Positions 16,598 through 25,090 of a stretch of DNA of 64,000 bases are shown here, one piece after another. The notes beneath the pieces were generated by a model that saw nothing but the letters and a program-made list of their open reading frames with translations, was not told the origin of the DNA and made no database searches. How positions within the stretch are numbered: the first letter of the stretch is position 1; every line of letters begins with the position of its first letter. The stretch is from Streptomyces sp. NBC_00572 (GTDB taxonomy: Bacteria; Actinomycetota; Actinomycetes; Streptomycetales; Streptomycetaceae), in assembly GCF_026341815.1 (NCBI RefSeq), contig NZ_JAPENX010000001.1, positions 6,882,001-6,946,000 of the forward strand, read 5' to 3'. The translations under genes and the position numbers were made by a program.

Positions 16598-17710
16598 ATG
16601 CCAGCAGGTCAGCGGGGCCGTCCCGACGCACCGGCGCGCACCCAGATCAACCTCGGTCGCGCGCTGCCGTTCCTGGTCCTGGCCCTGACGTTCGTCGCCG
16701 ATCTGCTCACCCCCGACCGGGAACGCTTCGACCGGCTCCTCGTCGCCGCGCCCGCGCTCGCCGCCGTCACCTGGAGCGTGCCCGCGACGATCGGCATCGG
16801 GCTGCTCGCCATCGGCGCACGGGTGCTGCTCAGCGTCATCAGGGGTGAGTTCCTCGCGACACCCGAACTCGTCGCGAACCTGACCGTGATCGCCGGCGTC
16901 ACCGCCGCCGCTGCCTGGGTCAGCCACGTCCGCACCCGCTACGAGCAGGACATGCAGGAACTCACCGCCGTCGCCGAGGTGGTCCAGAGGGTCGTGCTGC
17001 GCCCCCTCCCCGACTCCCTCGGCCGCTACGACCTCCATCTGCTGTACGTGGCCGCCGCCGCGAAGGCCAGGATCGGCGGCGACTTCTACGAGGCCGTACG
17101 GGTCCCCGGCGCCGTGCGGATCATGCTCGGCGACGTCCAGGGCAAGGGCCTCGGCGCCGTCGAGACCGCCTCCGTGCTGCTCGGCTCCTTCCGCGCCGCC
17201 GTCAACGACGCTCCCGACCTGGCCGTCCTCGCCGACCGGCTCGACGAGGGCCTCGCCCGCTACGGAGCCTGGGACCCCGACTCCGACGCCGCCGAACGCT
17301 TCGCCACCGTCGTCCTGGTGGAACTCCCCGACGGCGAGGACATCGCACGGCTCCTCAGCTGCGGCCACCCCGCCCCGCTGCTCCAGCGCGGCAGCGAGGT
17401 CGAGTCCGTGCACTTCGCCGACCCCTCACTGCCCGTCAACCTCGCGGGCCTGGCCGACTCCCGCCACCGCATCGAGGAGGTGGCGTTCGTCCCCGGGGAC
17501 CGGCTGCTCCTCTACACCGACGGCGTCAGCGAGACCCGCGACAGGACCGGCACCTTCTACCCGCTCGAACTGCGCCTGCGCGGCTGGGCACGGGAACCGG
17601 CCAAGGAGCTGCCGGCACTCCTCCACAAGGACCTCGCCCACTACGGTGCCGACGGCCTCGACGACGACGTCGCCGCCCTGCTCGTGGTGTTTCCTCCCGA
17701 AGCACGCTGA
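16598..17710 (+). CDS. Membrane-anchored SpoIIE/PP2C-type serine phosphatase
   Basis: A 370-residue protein. Three or four membrane helices (about residues 20-110) are followed by a SpoIIE-like PPM phosphatase domain (about 150-370). Metal-site landmarks are visible: RIGGDFYEAV, IMLGDVQGKGLGAV, LLLYTDGVSETRD and a final LDDDVAALLVV. Such proteins dephosphorylate anti-anti-sigma factors in Streptomyces. The stop of the MFS gene is one base before this ATG (TGAaATG), so expression is probably coupled, although the functional link to a drug pump is unclear. No kinase or anti-sigma gene lies nearby. Confidence 0.88.
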   Translation: MPAGQRGRPDAPARTQINLGRALPFLVLALTFVADLLTPDRERFDRLLVAAPALAAVTWSVPATIGIGLLAIGARVLLSVIRGEFLATPELVANLTVIAGVTAAAAWVSHVRTRYEQDMQELTAVAEVVQRVVLRPLPDSLGRYDLHLLYVAAAAKARIGGDFYEAVRVPGAVRIMLGDVQGKGLGAVETASVLLGSFRAAVNDAPDLAVLADRLDEGLARYGAWDPDSDAAERFATVVLVELPDGEDIARLLSCGHPAPLLQRGSEVESVHFADPSLPVNLAGLADSRHRIEEVAFVPGDRLLLYTDGVSETRDRTGTFYPLELRLRGWAREPAKELPALLHKDLAHYGADGLDDDVAALLVVFPPEAR

Positions 17711-17833
17711 ACCGGAACCCTCCCCGTCGTCCCCAAACATCGAGTTCGGGGCGGCTTGTGTCGTTCCCGTCCGGTTGTGTGACGCATGCGCCGTTCGTGC
17801 GCTCTGGTCGCTCCATCCCGCATGGGTGAGGCT

Positions 17834-17861
17834 GGTGACCGTCCGCATGCGGACAGTCACC
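17834..17861. promoter_or_regulatory. 28-bp palindrome upstream of the S15-type hydrolase gene
   Basis: A near-perfect inverted repeat (one mismatched pair; arms GGTGACCGTCCGCA / TGCGGACAGTCACC) ending 20 bases before the gene start. It could be an operator or a 5' UTR hairpin. Confidence 0.5.
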
Positions 17862-17881
17862 AGCCCAGTCGAGAGGAACGG

Positions 17882-19831
17882 GTGCACGTGCCCCAGGAGA
17901 ACCCCTTCACCACCGGCTCGTCCGAACACTTCCCCGGCTTCCCGGACGTCACGGCGGCCCTGACCGCCGCCGAGACCTCCCAGATCACCGGACGCGGCCT
18001 CTGGGCCGCGGACGGAACGGTGGACCCAGGCGCCGTCCGGCTCGGCCAGACCCTCGCCAACGCACTCCTGAGGGAGACGACCGACAGTCCGGACGGCACC
18101 GACGGCGCCGAGGCGCCGCTCCCCGCCGAACTCGCAGCGGTCGTCGAGGAGGTGCGCGGCCTGGCGCTGCCCGCGTACCACCGCATCGAAGGGGCCGCGG
18201 AGAGCGAGGGGTCCACGGAGCACGTCCGCCTCTCCGCCTTCAGCCTCCGGCAGCTCGGCCCCGGCCCGCACCCGCTCGTCGTCGTCCCGGCCGGCTGGAC
18301 CCCCTTCGGCTGGCCGCTGTTCCTCTGGTCGTACCTCGTCCTCGCCCGCAAGGGCTACCACGTCCTCGCCTACACCCCCCGAGGGCTCGGCATCCCCGGC
18401 CTGCCCTCCACCTCCAGCGGCCTCATCGACGTCGCCGGACCCCACGACTGGGCCGACGGATCCGCCGTCATCGACTTCGCCGTCGACCACTTCGCCCCGA
18501 GCGTCGTCGGCTTCATGGGCGAGTCCTACGGCTCCGGCATCAGTCAGCTCGTCGCCGCCCACGACGACCGGGTCGCCGCCGTCGTCGCCCTCAGCACCTG
18601 GGGCAATCTCGCGACCAGCCTGTACGACAACAAGACGCGCCACCTTGCGGCGGTGAAGGCCCTCCTGGCCCTCACCGGCGGGCTGCCGGAGAACAAGTTC
18701 GACGAGGAGAACCAGCGGATCCTCGCCGACTTCCAGGCCGACCGGAACCTGGAACCCGACGTCGTCGACTGGGGCCGGCTGCGCGCCCCCGAGTCGTACC
18801 TCACGCTCACCAACGACAACGGCACGCCCACCTTCTTCTCCAACACCTGGCACGAGAGCCTCTTCGCGGTCAACCAGACCCTGGAGACCTTCAACGGCCT
18901 CGACGTGCCCAAGCGGCTCAACATGTGGATCGGCGACCACGCCGCCCCCGAGGGCTCCGCTCTCCTCGGCCCGCCCACCACCCCGGGTGAGGTCAACCTC
19001 CCCATGGCGGAGGCGTACGCCTGGCTCGACCACCACCTCAAGGGCGAACGCAACGGGGTGGAGGACTGGCCCGAGGTCTGCAACCAGGTGATGTTCACGT
19101 ACGTCACGGAACCGGTCCTGGACCCGGACACCGGCGAACCGACCGGCGACAACAGGATCGTGACGCCCGCCCGCCGCGAGACCAGCCCCGGCTGGAGCGA
19201 GGTCACCCGCGGCACCGAGGTGTTCGGTCTCACCGGCGACGGCGCGGCCGGCACCGACGGCAGGCTCGTCCCCGTCGGAGGCGACGATCCCGGAGTGGAG
19301 GAGACCGGCTGGCGGCGCGCCTTCCTCGCGGGCGTCGACACCGAGGCCACCGCCATGGACACGATCATGCAGACGGGGCGGAAGGAATGGGCCGGCAACC
19401 CCAAGATCTACGACACCCGCAAGATCGACCGCCGTCACGCGGTCGCCTGGACGACCGAACCGCTCGCCTCGCCCGAAGGGGAGGCGGGGACCGGCCGCCG
19501 AGTCCGGGGAATTCCGCGGCTGCGCCTCACGGTCCGCTCCACCGCGACCTCCGCGAGCCTCTACGCCCACCTCCTGGACGTCGCCGAGGACGACACGGCC
19601 CGGATCATCAGCCATGAGCCGCTCAACGTGTACGGCCTGACGCCCGACCAGGACACCACCGTCACCTGGAACCTCCAGGCCGCCGCGTACGACATCGCCT
19701 CCGGGCACCGGCTGATGCTGGTCGTCGACAGCAAGGACCCGCTGTACGGCGACGCCTCCGTCACCTGGACGCAGACCGTCATCGGCTCTCCGGAGGACGA
19801 ACCGTCCCGCCTGGAACTGCCGCTCGGCTGA
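17882..19831 (+). CDS. CocE/NonD or X-Pro dipeptidyl-peptidase (S15) family hydrolase
   Basis: A 649-residue alpha/beta hydrolase. The nucleophile elbow GESYGSG is near residue 215; the oxyanion region is VVVPAGWTPFGWP; a GDHAAPEGS segment (about 345) lies before the candidate acid/His region. The C-terminal third (about 450-640) is beta-rich (LRLTVRSTATSASLYAHLLDV, HRLMLVVDSKDPLYG), like the PepX_C jelly roll of S15/CocE enzymes. Two in-frame GTG codons (17882, 17888) follow GAGAGGA at 17871; I list the first. No signal peptide was seen. It is a single gene with a 28-bp palindrome in front. The substrate (ester or proline peptide) is unknown. Confidence 0.82.
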   Translation: MHVPQENPFTTGSSEHFPGFPDVTAALTAAETSQITGRGLWAADGTVDPGAVRLGQTLANALLRETTDSPDGTDGAEAPLPAELAAVVEEVRGLALPAYHRIEGAAESEGSTEHVRLSAFSLRQLGPGPHPLVVVPAGWTPFGWPLFLWSYLVLARKGYHVLAYTPRGLGIPGLPSTSSGLIDVAGPHDWADGSAVIDFAVDHFAPSVVGFMGESYGSGISQLVAAHDDRVAAVVALSTWGNLATSLYDNKTRHLAAVKALLALTGGLPENKFDEENQRILADFQADRNLEPDVVDWGRLRAPESYLTLTNDNGTPTFFSNTWHESLFAVNQTLETFNGLDVPKRLNMWIGDHAAPEGSALLGPPTTPGEVNLPMAEAYAWLDHHLKGERNGVEDWPEVCNQVMFTYVTEPVLDPDTGEPTGDNRIVTPARRETSPGWSEVTRGTEVFGLTGDGAAGTDGRLVPVGGDDPGVEETGWRRAFLAGVDTEATAMDTIMQTGRKEWAGNPKIYDTRKIDRRHAVAWTTEPLASPEGEAGTGRRVRGIPRLRLTVRSTATSASLYAHLLDVAEDDTARIISHEPLNVYGLTPDQDTTVTWNLQAAAYDIASGHRLMLVVDSKDPLYGDASVTWTQTVIGSPEDEPSRLELPLG

Positions 19832-19853
19832 CCGCCGGAGGCCGTACGGCGGA

Positions 19854-19883
19854 CGGGCACGCGGCTCCACGCGCGCGTGCCCG
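19854..19883. terminator. Bidirectional terminator between convergent genes
   Basis: Inverted repeat CGGGCACGCG / CGCGTGCCCG with a 10-base loop between the ends of the S15-type hydrolase (+) and the LLM monooxygenase (-). Confidence 0.6.
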
Positions 19884-19896
19884 CCCGTCGTGGGGG

Positions 19897-21261
19897 TCAC
19901 ACCACCGGGGCGAGCCCCAGATGCTCCCGGAGCGTCGTGCCCGAGTACGCCGACCGGTACACGCCCCGCTCCTGGAGCTCCGGCACCAGCAGCTCGACGA
20001 TGTCGTCGAGACCGTCCGGAACGAGATACGGCGAGACGTTGAAGCCGTCGACGGCCCCGTGCCGGACGAACCGGGCGAACTTCTCGGCGAGCCCGGTCGG
20101 GGTACCGACATGACCGTGCTGTGGACCGAGCTCGATGACCGTCTCGCGCAGCGACCAGCCGTTGGCCCCGGCCTTCGTCCGCCACTCGGCCACCACCGCC
20201 CGGGGATCGTCCACCCAGCGCGTCCCGAAGGTCCCCGTGTTTCGGGCGACCACGGGCTCCTCGGCGGGCAGCGGCCCGTCGGCGTCCCGGCCCGACAGGT
20301 CGAAGCCCCACAGGCGGCTCGCGATGCCGAGGGCCACCGCCGGAGTGACCTGTTCGAGGCGGACCCAGCGGGCCTTCTCCTCCGCCTCCTTCTCGGTGGC
20401 CCCGATGACGATCTCGGTACCCGGCAGGATCCTCAGCGCGTCCTCGGGCCTGCCTGCCGCCCGCAGTCTGCCCCGGATGTCCTCGGCGAAGGCGAGCGCG
20501 TCGTCGAAGTCCGTGCCGTGCGCCGAGAACACCACGTCCGCGTGACGGGCCGCGAAGTCCCGGCCCTCCCCGGAGTCCCCCGCCTGGAAGATCACCGGAT
20601 GGCCCTGGGCGCTGCGCGGCAGCGTCGGGGCAAGGTCGACGTCGAACTGGACCCCCTTGGACCGTACGCGTCCCACCGCGTCCGGCACCGACCAGGAACG
20701 CGCGTCGACCGACCCGGCCACCGCGCCCTCCGCCCAGCCGTTCCACACGGCACGCGCCACGGCCAGGAACTCCTCGGCGCGCCGGTAGCGGTCGGCGTGG
20801 TCGAGGAAGCCGCCGCGCCGGAAGTTCTCCCCGGTCCAGGCGTTGTGCGTGGTCACCACGTTCCAGCCGGCCCGGCCGCCGGAGAGCAGATCGAGACCGG
20901 CGAGCCGACGGGCGAGATCGCCCGGCTCGTTGAAGGTGGTGTTGGAGGTCGAGACGAGCCCGATCCGCTCGGTCGCGGCGGCGAGCGCCGACAGCTGGGT
21001 GATCGAGTCGGGTCGGCCGGCGACGTCCAGCTCGTGGATGCCGCCCTCCGACTCGCGCAGCCGCAGGCCGTCCCCGAGGAAGAAGGCGTCGAAGAGCCCG
21101 CGTTCGGCGGTCCGCGCCACCCGGAGGAAGGAGGCCGGGTCGATCTGCGAACCGCTCGACGGGTCCGACCAGATCGTCCAGTGGTTGACGCCCTGGAAGA
21201 ACACCCCGAGGTGCAGCCGCGCGTCCGGGCGGGGGACATCGGTGGGATCGGTGCGGGTCAT
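19897..21261 (-). CDS. LLM flavin-dependent monooxygenase, NtaA/SnaA/DszA type
   Basis: A 454-residue FMNH2-dependent oxygenase. Family signatures: FFQGVNHWTIW and LFDAFFLGDGLRLRE near the N-terminus, AATERIGLVSTSNTTFNEP, SGGRAGWNVVTTHN, and PVIFQAGDSGEGRDFAARHADVVFS. The C-terminus has HGAVDGFNVSPYLVPDGLDDIVELLVP. DszA, NtaA and SnaA oxidise sulfones, nitrilotriacetate and pristinamycin; the substrate here is probably an organosulfur compound because of the leader ORF upstream. The ATG (21261) has a strong GGAGGAG and overlaps the stop of the preceding LLM gene (ATGA). A flavin reductase is not nearby. Confidence 0.88.
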   Translation of the reverse strand: MTRTDPTDVPRPDARLHLGVFFQGVNHWTIWSDPSSGSQIDPASFLRVARTAERGLFDAFFLGDGLRLRESEGGIHELDVAGRPDSITQLSALAAATERIGLVSTSNTTFNEPGDLARRLAGLDLLSGGRAGWNVVTTHNAWTGENFRRGGFLDHADRYRRAEEFLAVARAVWNGWAEGAVAGSVDARSWSVPDAVGRVRSKGVQFDVDLAPTLPRSAQGHPVIFQAGDSGEGRDFAARHADVVFSAHGTDFDDALAFAEDIRGRLRAAGRPEDALRILPGTEIVIGATEKEAEEKARWVRLEQVTPAVALGIASRLWGFDLSGRDADGPLPAEEPVVARNTGTFGTRWVDDPRAVVAEWRTKAGANGWSLRETVIELGPQHGHVGTPTGLAEKFARFVRHGAVDGFNVSPYLVPDGLDDIVELLVPELQERGVYRSAYSGTTLREHLGLAPVV

Positions 21262-22385
21262 CGGGTCTCCTCCCGTACGGGCGCGGTGGTGATGTCCGTG
21301 GTGAAGCGGCTGAGGGGCCGGGTGAGGCCCAGGGAGGCACGCAGGGTGGTGCCCGGCAGTGGCCGGGACGCGATCCGCCGGACGAAGAGCTCGGGCAGCA
21401 CGAGCCGGGAGAGCACGGCGAGGTCCTCGTCGAGGGCGAGGGGACGCAGCCGCACCCCGTCGACGCGGCCGCTCAACTCGGCGAGCAGGGACACCAGTCC
21501 CGACGCGGGACCGGTGTAGCGCAGCCGGTCCGGGCGGGCCGTCCACGGGGAGTACCGCTCCAGGTCGGCGATCCGCTCCCGCGCCGTCCCGCCCGGGGTG
21601 TCGAGGGCCACCTCGATCTCGGCGAAGGCGAGCGGCGGCCCGCTGTCGGACCTCGCGGCAGCGGCGGCGTCGCCGGCCTCGGTGGCGGTGGTACCGCCGA
21701 CCAGCGCCACATCGGTCAGTTCGGCCGGTACGGTCCCGTGGCGGGCGAGCACCACGGGCCGCCCCTGCGGCGGGCGCGGCACGATCGACGGGCCCCTCAC
21801 GGAGTACGTCTCCCCGGTGAAGTCGATGGAATGGAGCCGCGACCGGTCCAGATAGCGGCTGGTCGCCACCGACCGGATCACCGCGTCGTCCTCCCAGGAG
21901 TCCCACAGGTCCCGTACGACCCGGAGACCGTCGCGGGCCTCGCGGGCCCGCGCGTCGGCTCCTTCGACGGGTGACCGCCCCCACGCGCGGGCGGCGGCGG
22001 GGTCCTCCTCGACTCCCACCACCCAGCCGGCCCGGCCGGCCGAGACATGGTCGAGCGTGGCGAGCTGCGAGGAGACGTGGAACGGCTCGGCGTAGGTGGT
22101 CGCCAGGACGGGCGCCACCCCGAGGACGCTCGTCGACGCGGCCACGAACGCGGCCCGTTCCACCGCGCCGATCCGTCCCACCGGATCGGCACCGGAACCC
22201 GGCGGCAGGATCGAGTCCTCCAGGGTGACCAGGGTGAACCCGGCGTTCTCGGCGACGGCCGCCACCCGGGCCGACCGACGCGGGGTCAGTAGCTCGCCGG
22301 GGGAGTGCGCGGCACGGCGCCACGCGGCCGGATGGGCGCCGTCACCGTCGATCTCGACGGCCAGGCGCAGGGCAGGGCGGGGCAT
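21258..22385 (-). CDS. LLM-class flavin-dependent oxidoreductase, partner of the DszA-like enzyme
   Basis: A protein of about 375 residues with the bacterial luciferase-like barrel: RLAVEIDGDG first strand, AENAGFTLVTLEDS, VGRIGAVERAAFVAASTSVLGVAPVLATTYAEPFHVSSQLATLDHVSAGRAGWVVG in spaced order. It is more diverged than its neighbour, especially after residue 200, where part of the barrel is shortened. ATG 22385 is preceded by GGAAGGA. It is the first enzyme gene after a short leader ORF (stop about 117 bases upstream) and is coupled to the DszA-like gene by ATGA. The pair probably acts on one pathway. Confidence 0.85.
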   Translation of the reverse strand: MPRPALRLAVEIDGDGAHPAAWRRAAHSPGELLTPRRSARVAAVAENAGFTLVTLEDSILPPGSGADPVGRIGAVERAAFVAASTSVLGVAPVLATTYAEPFHVSSQLATLDHVSAGRAGWVVGVEEDPAAARAWGRSPVEGADARAREARDGLRVVRDLWDSWEDDAVIRSVATSRYLDRSRLHSIDFTGETYSVRGPSIVPRPPQGRPVVLARHGTVPAELTDVALVGGTTATEAGDAAAAARSDSGPPLAFAEIEVALDTPGGTARERIADLERYSPWTARPDRLRYTGPASGLVSLLAELSGRVDGVRLRPLALDEDLAVLSRLVLPELFVRRIASRPLPGTTLRASLGLTRPLSRFTTDITTAPVREETR

Positions 22386-22501
22386 GGGAAGTCCTTCCGG
22401 GAGACGGGAGCACGCGGCGGCGCCCACGGCGCGCGCGGGCGCGCCGACGTGGGGCCGGGCGGCGGGACGTCAGAGGACGCGCGGACCCACGCGGGGCGGG
22501 G

Positions 22502-22621
22502 TCAGGCGCGGAAGGAAGGACAGATGGCCGAGGCGGTACGACAGAAGTCGACGTGCCGTCGGCAGACGAGCCGCGCCCCCGACCGGCCGGAGGCGTGTGA
22601 CGCCGCGATCGATGCGCGCAC
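22502..22621 (-). CDS. 39-residue leader peptide (RRHVDxCR-ASAIC type)
   Basis: A GTG at 22621 with GGGGAGG six bases upstream opens a 39-codon frame ending at 22502. Its C-terminal half contains CRRHVDFCRTASAICPSF, the signature of actinobacterial putative leader peptides found upstream of sulfur- and sulfonate-metabolism genes. It has three Cys codons, two of them in the conserved core. The two LLM monooxygenase genes follow on the same strand 117 bases later. I infer an attenuator in which ribosome stalling at Cys codons reports cysteine supply. It is too short for standard gene finding. Confidence 0.8.
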   Translation of the reverse strand: MRASIAASHASGRSGARLVCRRHVDFCRTASAICPSFRA

Positions 22622-22686
22622 GTCCGCCTCCCCGCAGGTCCGGGCCCCGGGCCCATGTCCCGTCCACGTCCGGAAGGGAACGCCTC

Positions 22687-22717
22687 AGCTTAGGCAGGCC
22701 GCCTTCCGCGCTGTCAA
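22687..22717 (-). promoter_or_regulatory. Candidate promoter of the leader-LLM operon
   Basis: On the minus strand TTGACA (22712-22717), a 19-base spacer and TAAGCT (22687-22692), about 65 bases before the leader start. The -35 is a consensus match; the spacer is long. Confidence 0.5.
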
Positions 22718-22900
22718 GGCCGTCCCGGGAGCCGGGCGGGTGGACGGACGCGGACGGCGCGGGAGTTCGCCCGGGGCGCCGACAAGCGGGCCGGGCTCGG
22801 GGCCACGTCCCCCGGGCCGGGTGCATCCGACCCTGGTACGACGGCACATGGGCCCGGAGTCGGACGCGCCGCGGCCGCCGGGACATCTAGCGTTCCCCTC
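22718..22900. other. Intergenic region between the leader promoter and the secreted lipase-like gene
   Basis: About 180 bases with no convincing ORF on either strand. It should hold the promoter of the lipase-like gene at 22901; no obvious operator or hairpin stood out. Confidence 0.5.
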
Positions 22901-24073
22901 ATGATCCGAATCACCAGGGCGGCCGTCGCCGCTCTCCTCGTCTGCTCCGTCGCCTTACCTGCCGGTGTCGCCACCGCGGCCACCCCTGATGCCCCGCCGC
23001 CGCTGTCGGCCGCCCAGCCGGCGAGGGCCGCCGCGCTGCCCGCGCCCACCGGTCCGTACTCCGTCGGAAGCACCGTCCTGCCGCTCGTCGACCGCTCCCG
23101 CACCGACCCGTGGGTTCCCACCGCCGACGGACGCGCGCTCATGGTCACCCTCCACTACCCGGCGGCACGCACCGGCGGTGGCCGCCCCGCCCCGTACGCC
23201 ACCCGGGAGGAGGCGCGACTGCTCGCCAAGCAGCTCGGGTCCGGTGTCTCCGGCGACCTGCTCGCCCGGACGCGCACCCACGGCAGGACCGACGCGTGGC
23301 CCGCCCCGGGCCGTCGCCCCCTGGTGCTGCTCTCACCGGGCTTCGGCGTCTCCCGCTGGACCCTCACCGGTCTCGCCGAGGACCTCGCCTCCCGCGGCTA
23401 CGTCGTCGCCTCCGTCGACCACGCCTACGAGTCCTTCGGGATCAGCCTCCCCGGCGGCCGCACCCTCACCTGCGTCGCCTGCACGGCGCTCGACGAGGGC
23501 GGCGTGCACGGCAGCGTGGTCACCTCGACCCGCGCCGCCGACATGCGCTACGTCTTGGACCGCCTCACCGGGCCCCGGCCCGTCTGGAAGCACGCCGACG
23601 TGATCGACGACCGTCGGGTCGGCATGGCGGGCCACTCCATCGGCGGGGCGAGCGCGGCCTCGGCCATGGTGGCCGACCGGCGCATCGACGCCGGGATCAA
23701 CATGGACGGGGCCTTCTGGGAGGACCTGCCGGCGGAGAGCCTGCGAGGCCGGCCGTTCATGATGCTCGGCACCCACGACGCCATGCACCTGCCCGGCGGC
23801 ACGGACACCACCTGGGACGGGACGTGGACCGCCCTCGACGGGTGGAAGCGCTGGGTCACCGTGGCCGGCTCCGACCACTTCACCTTCTCCGACGGCCCCG
23901 TGATCTCCCGCCACTTCGGCCTGCCGCAGCCCGAGCTGCCCACCGACCGCGCCATCGACATCACCCGGACGTACGTCGCCGCCTTCTTCGACCAGCACCT
24001 GCGCGGACTCTCCCGCCCGCTGCTCGACGGTCCGTCACCGGCGAACCCGGAGGTCCACTTCCAGCACCGCTGA
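22901..24073 (+). CDS. Secreted alpha/beta hydrolase (PAF-acetylhydrolase/chlorophyllase-like lipase)
   Basis: A 390-residue protein with a Sec signal peptide (MIRITRAAVAALLVCSVALP, cleaved near ATAA at about 27). The nucleophile motif is GMAGHSIGGASAA (about residue 247); the oxyanion strand is PLVLLSPGFGVSR; the acid and His lie in MMLGTHDAMH and VAGSDHFTFSD. The order and the SPGFG/GHSIGG motifs fit the platelet-activating-factor acetylhydrolase-like lipases of Streptomyces. It cleaves esters outside the cell; the natural lipid is unknown. No clear ribosome binding site precedes ATG 22901. It converges with the nucleosidase gene. Confidence 0.82.
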   Translation: MIRITRAAVAALLVCSVALPAGVATAATPDAPPPLSAAQPARAAALPAPTGPYSVGSTVLPLVDRSRTDPWVPTADGRALMVTLHYPAARTGGGRPAPYATREEARLLAKQLGSGVSGDLLARTRTHGRTDAWPAPGRRPLVLLSPGFGVSRWTLTGLAEDLASRGYVVASVDHAYESFGISLPGGRTLTCVACTALDEGGVHGSVVTSTRAADMRYVLDRLTGPRPVWKHADVIDDRRVGMAGHSIGGASAASAMVADRRIDAGINMDGAFWEDLPAESLRGRPFMMLGTHDAMHLPGGTDTTWDGTWTALDGWKRWVTVAGSDHFTFSDGPVISRHFGLPQPELPTDRAIDITRTYVAAFFDQHLRGLSRPLLDGPSPANPEVHFQHR

Positions 24074-24135
24074 CCCGACCGGGTCCGCTGTGTTCACAGC
24101 AGCGGCCACGGGTGTTCAGGAGCGGCACGGAATGC

Positions 24136-24720
24136 TCAGGCGCGGTACGGGGTGTTCGCCTCCGCCCAGTCGGCAAGAGCCCGCGCGCACTCGGCGACCG
24201 ATTCGCGCCAGGTGCGCGCGGCGCCGTCACCGGCCTCGTCGCTGACGTGCTTCACGATGCGCAGCGGCACCCCGGCCAGCTCCGCGGCCGCCGCGAGCGC
24301 GTACCCCTCCATGTCGACCAGCGGCGCCCGCTCCGCGAGCCGGGCACGGGCGGCCTCGTCGGAGATGAACGTGTCCCCGGTGGCCAGGACCACCTCGCCG
24401 CCGTCCGGCAGCGCCAGCGGCGCGCCGTACGTCTCGCCGGTGAGGGTGGCGAGCAGCCGGCTGTCGAGGTCGTGCTGCAGGACCGTGCCGACGACATGCG
24501 TCCCGGTCCAGCCCGGGCGCAGCGCCCCGGCCGTTCCCAGGTTCACGATCCCGGACGGCCGGGGGCCCCGGCCGAGGACGGTCGCGAGCGCGGTCGCCGC
24601 GTTCACCTTGCCCATGCCGGTCAGCAGCACGGGCAGTGCCGTGTCCAGGAACTGCGCCTCCTCCTTGACGGCGAGGACGAGCAGGGGACGGTCGGCGGTG
24701 ATCTCTCCCAAGAGTTCCAT
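24136..24720 (-). CDS. Nucleoside phosphorylase-fold nucleosidase (MTA/SAH nucleosidase-like)
   Basis: A 194-residue PNP/UDP family enzyme. Landmarks are KEEAQFLDTALPVLLTGMGKVNAAT (phosphate/ribose strand and the GxGKVNAA turn), VNLGTAGALRPG, TGDTFISDEAARARLAERAPLVDMEGYALAAAAE (the VDMEGYA ribose-binding motif) and RIVKHVSDEAGDGAARTW, which supplies the purine-binding Asp. This resembles short actinobacterial 5'-methylthioadenosine/S-adenosylhomocysteine nucleosidases, which split the glycosidic bond. No Shine-Dalgarno sequence precedes ATG 24720. It sits between the lipase-like gene and a small HhH gene. Confidence 0.8.
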   Translation of the reverse strand: MELLGEITADRPLLVLAVKEEAQFLDTALPVLLTGMGKVNAATALATVLGRGPRPSGIVNLGTAGALRPGWTGTHVVGTVLQHDLDSRLLATLTGETYGAPLALPDGGEVVLATGDTFISDEAARARLAERAPLVDMEGYALAAAAELAGVPLRIVKHVSDEAGDGAARTWRESVAECARALADWAEANTPYRA

Positions 24721-24787
24721 GGAGGTCACGCTAGTTCGATGGCCCGCTTGTCGTACAACCGAGACCCGAATCCGGTACGCCCGGCGC

Positions 24788-24997
24788 TCACCCCAGCGAC
24801 AGGCCGCGCTCCGCGAGCACCTCGCCGAGCACGCGCAGCGCCTTCGGTCCCACGCCGTGCAGGGCGGCGAGCTCGGCAGCGGGGACGCCCGCGAGCTGGT
24901 CGAGCCGGGTGTACCCGGCCGCGGCGAGCGCGCGGGTGGCGGGTGCGCCGATGGCGCGGGGGAATTCCGTCTCGGGACGGTCGGATCCGGTGGCCAT
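24788..24997 (-). CDS. Small helix-hairpin-helix protein
   Basis: A 69-residue protein. Residues 15-65 form an HhH pair: FPRAIGAPATRALAAAG, then LAGVPAAELAALHGVGPKALRVLGEVLAE, where the HGVGPKAL turn is the typical DNA-backbone-binding hairpin. Stand-alone proteins like this are common in actinobacteria and resemble the C-terminal part of DNA-repair or RNA polymerase alpha HhH domains. There is no ribosome binding site at ATG 24997, so the start is uncertain; an upstream in-frame ATG at 25084 would add 29 Arg/Asp-rich residues. Confidence 0.7.
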   Translation of the reverse strand: MATGSDRPETEFPRAIGAPATRALAAAGYTRLDQLAGVPAAELAALHGVGPKALRVLGEVLAERGLSLG

Positions 24998-25090
24998 GAA
25001 CCGATCGTGCCACGCGGGGGAGCGTTCGCCCCGCTCCCCGTCGTCGAGCCACGCGTGGTCACACGGGCAGCGCAGGCGGCACACGCACGG

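Noticed and set aside
17426..21340. Very long minus-strand ORF (1304 codons) across the S15-type gene
   Set aside because: A shadow frame; the true genes are on the plus strand (S15-type hydrolase) and in a different minus frame (LLM monooxygenase).
24087..24100. GCTGTG-TT-CACAGC palindrome after the lipase-like gene
   Set aside because: Loop of two bases and only six pairs; too weak for a terminator call.
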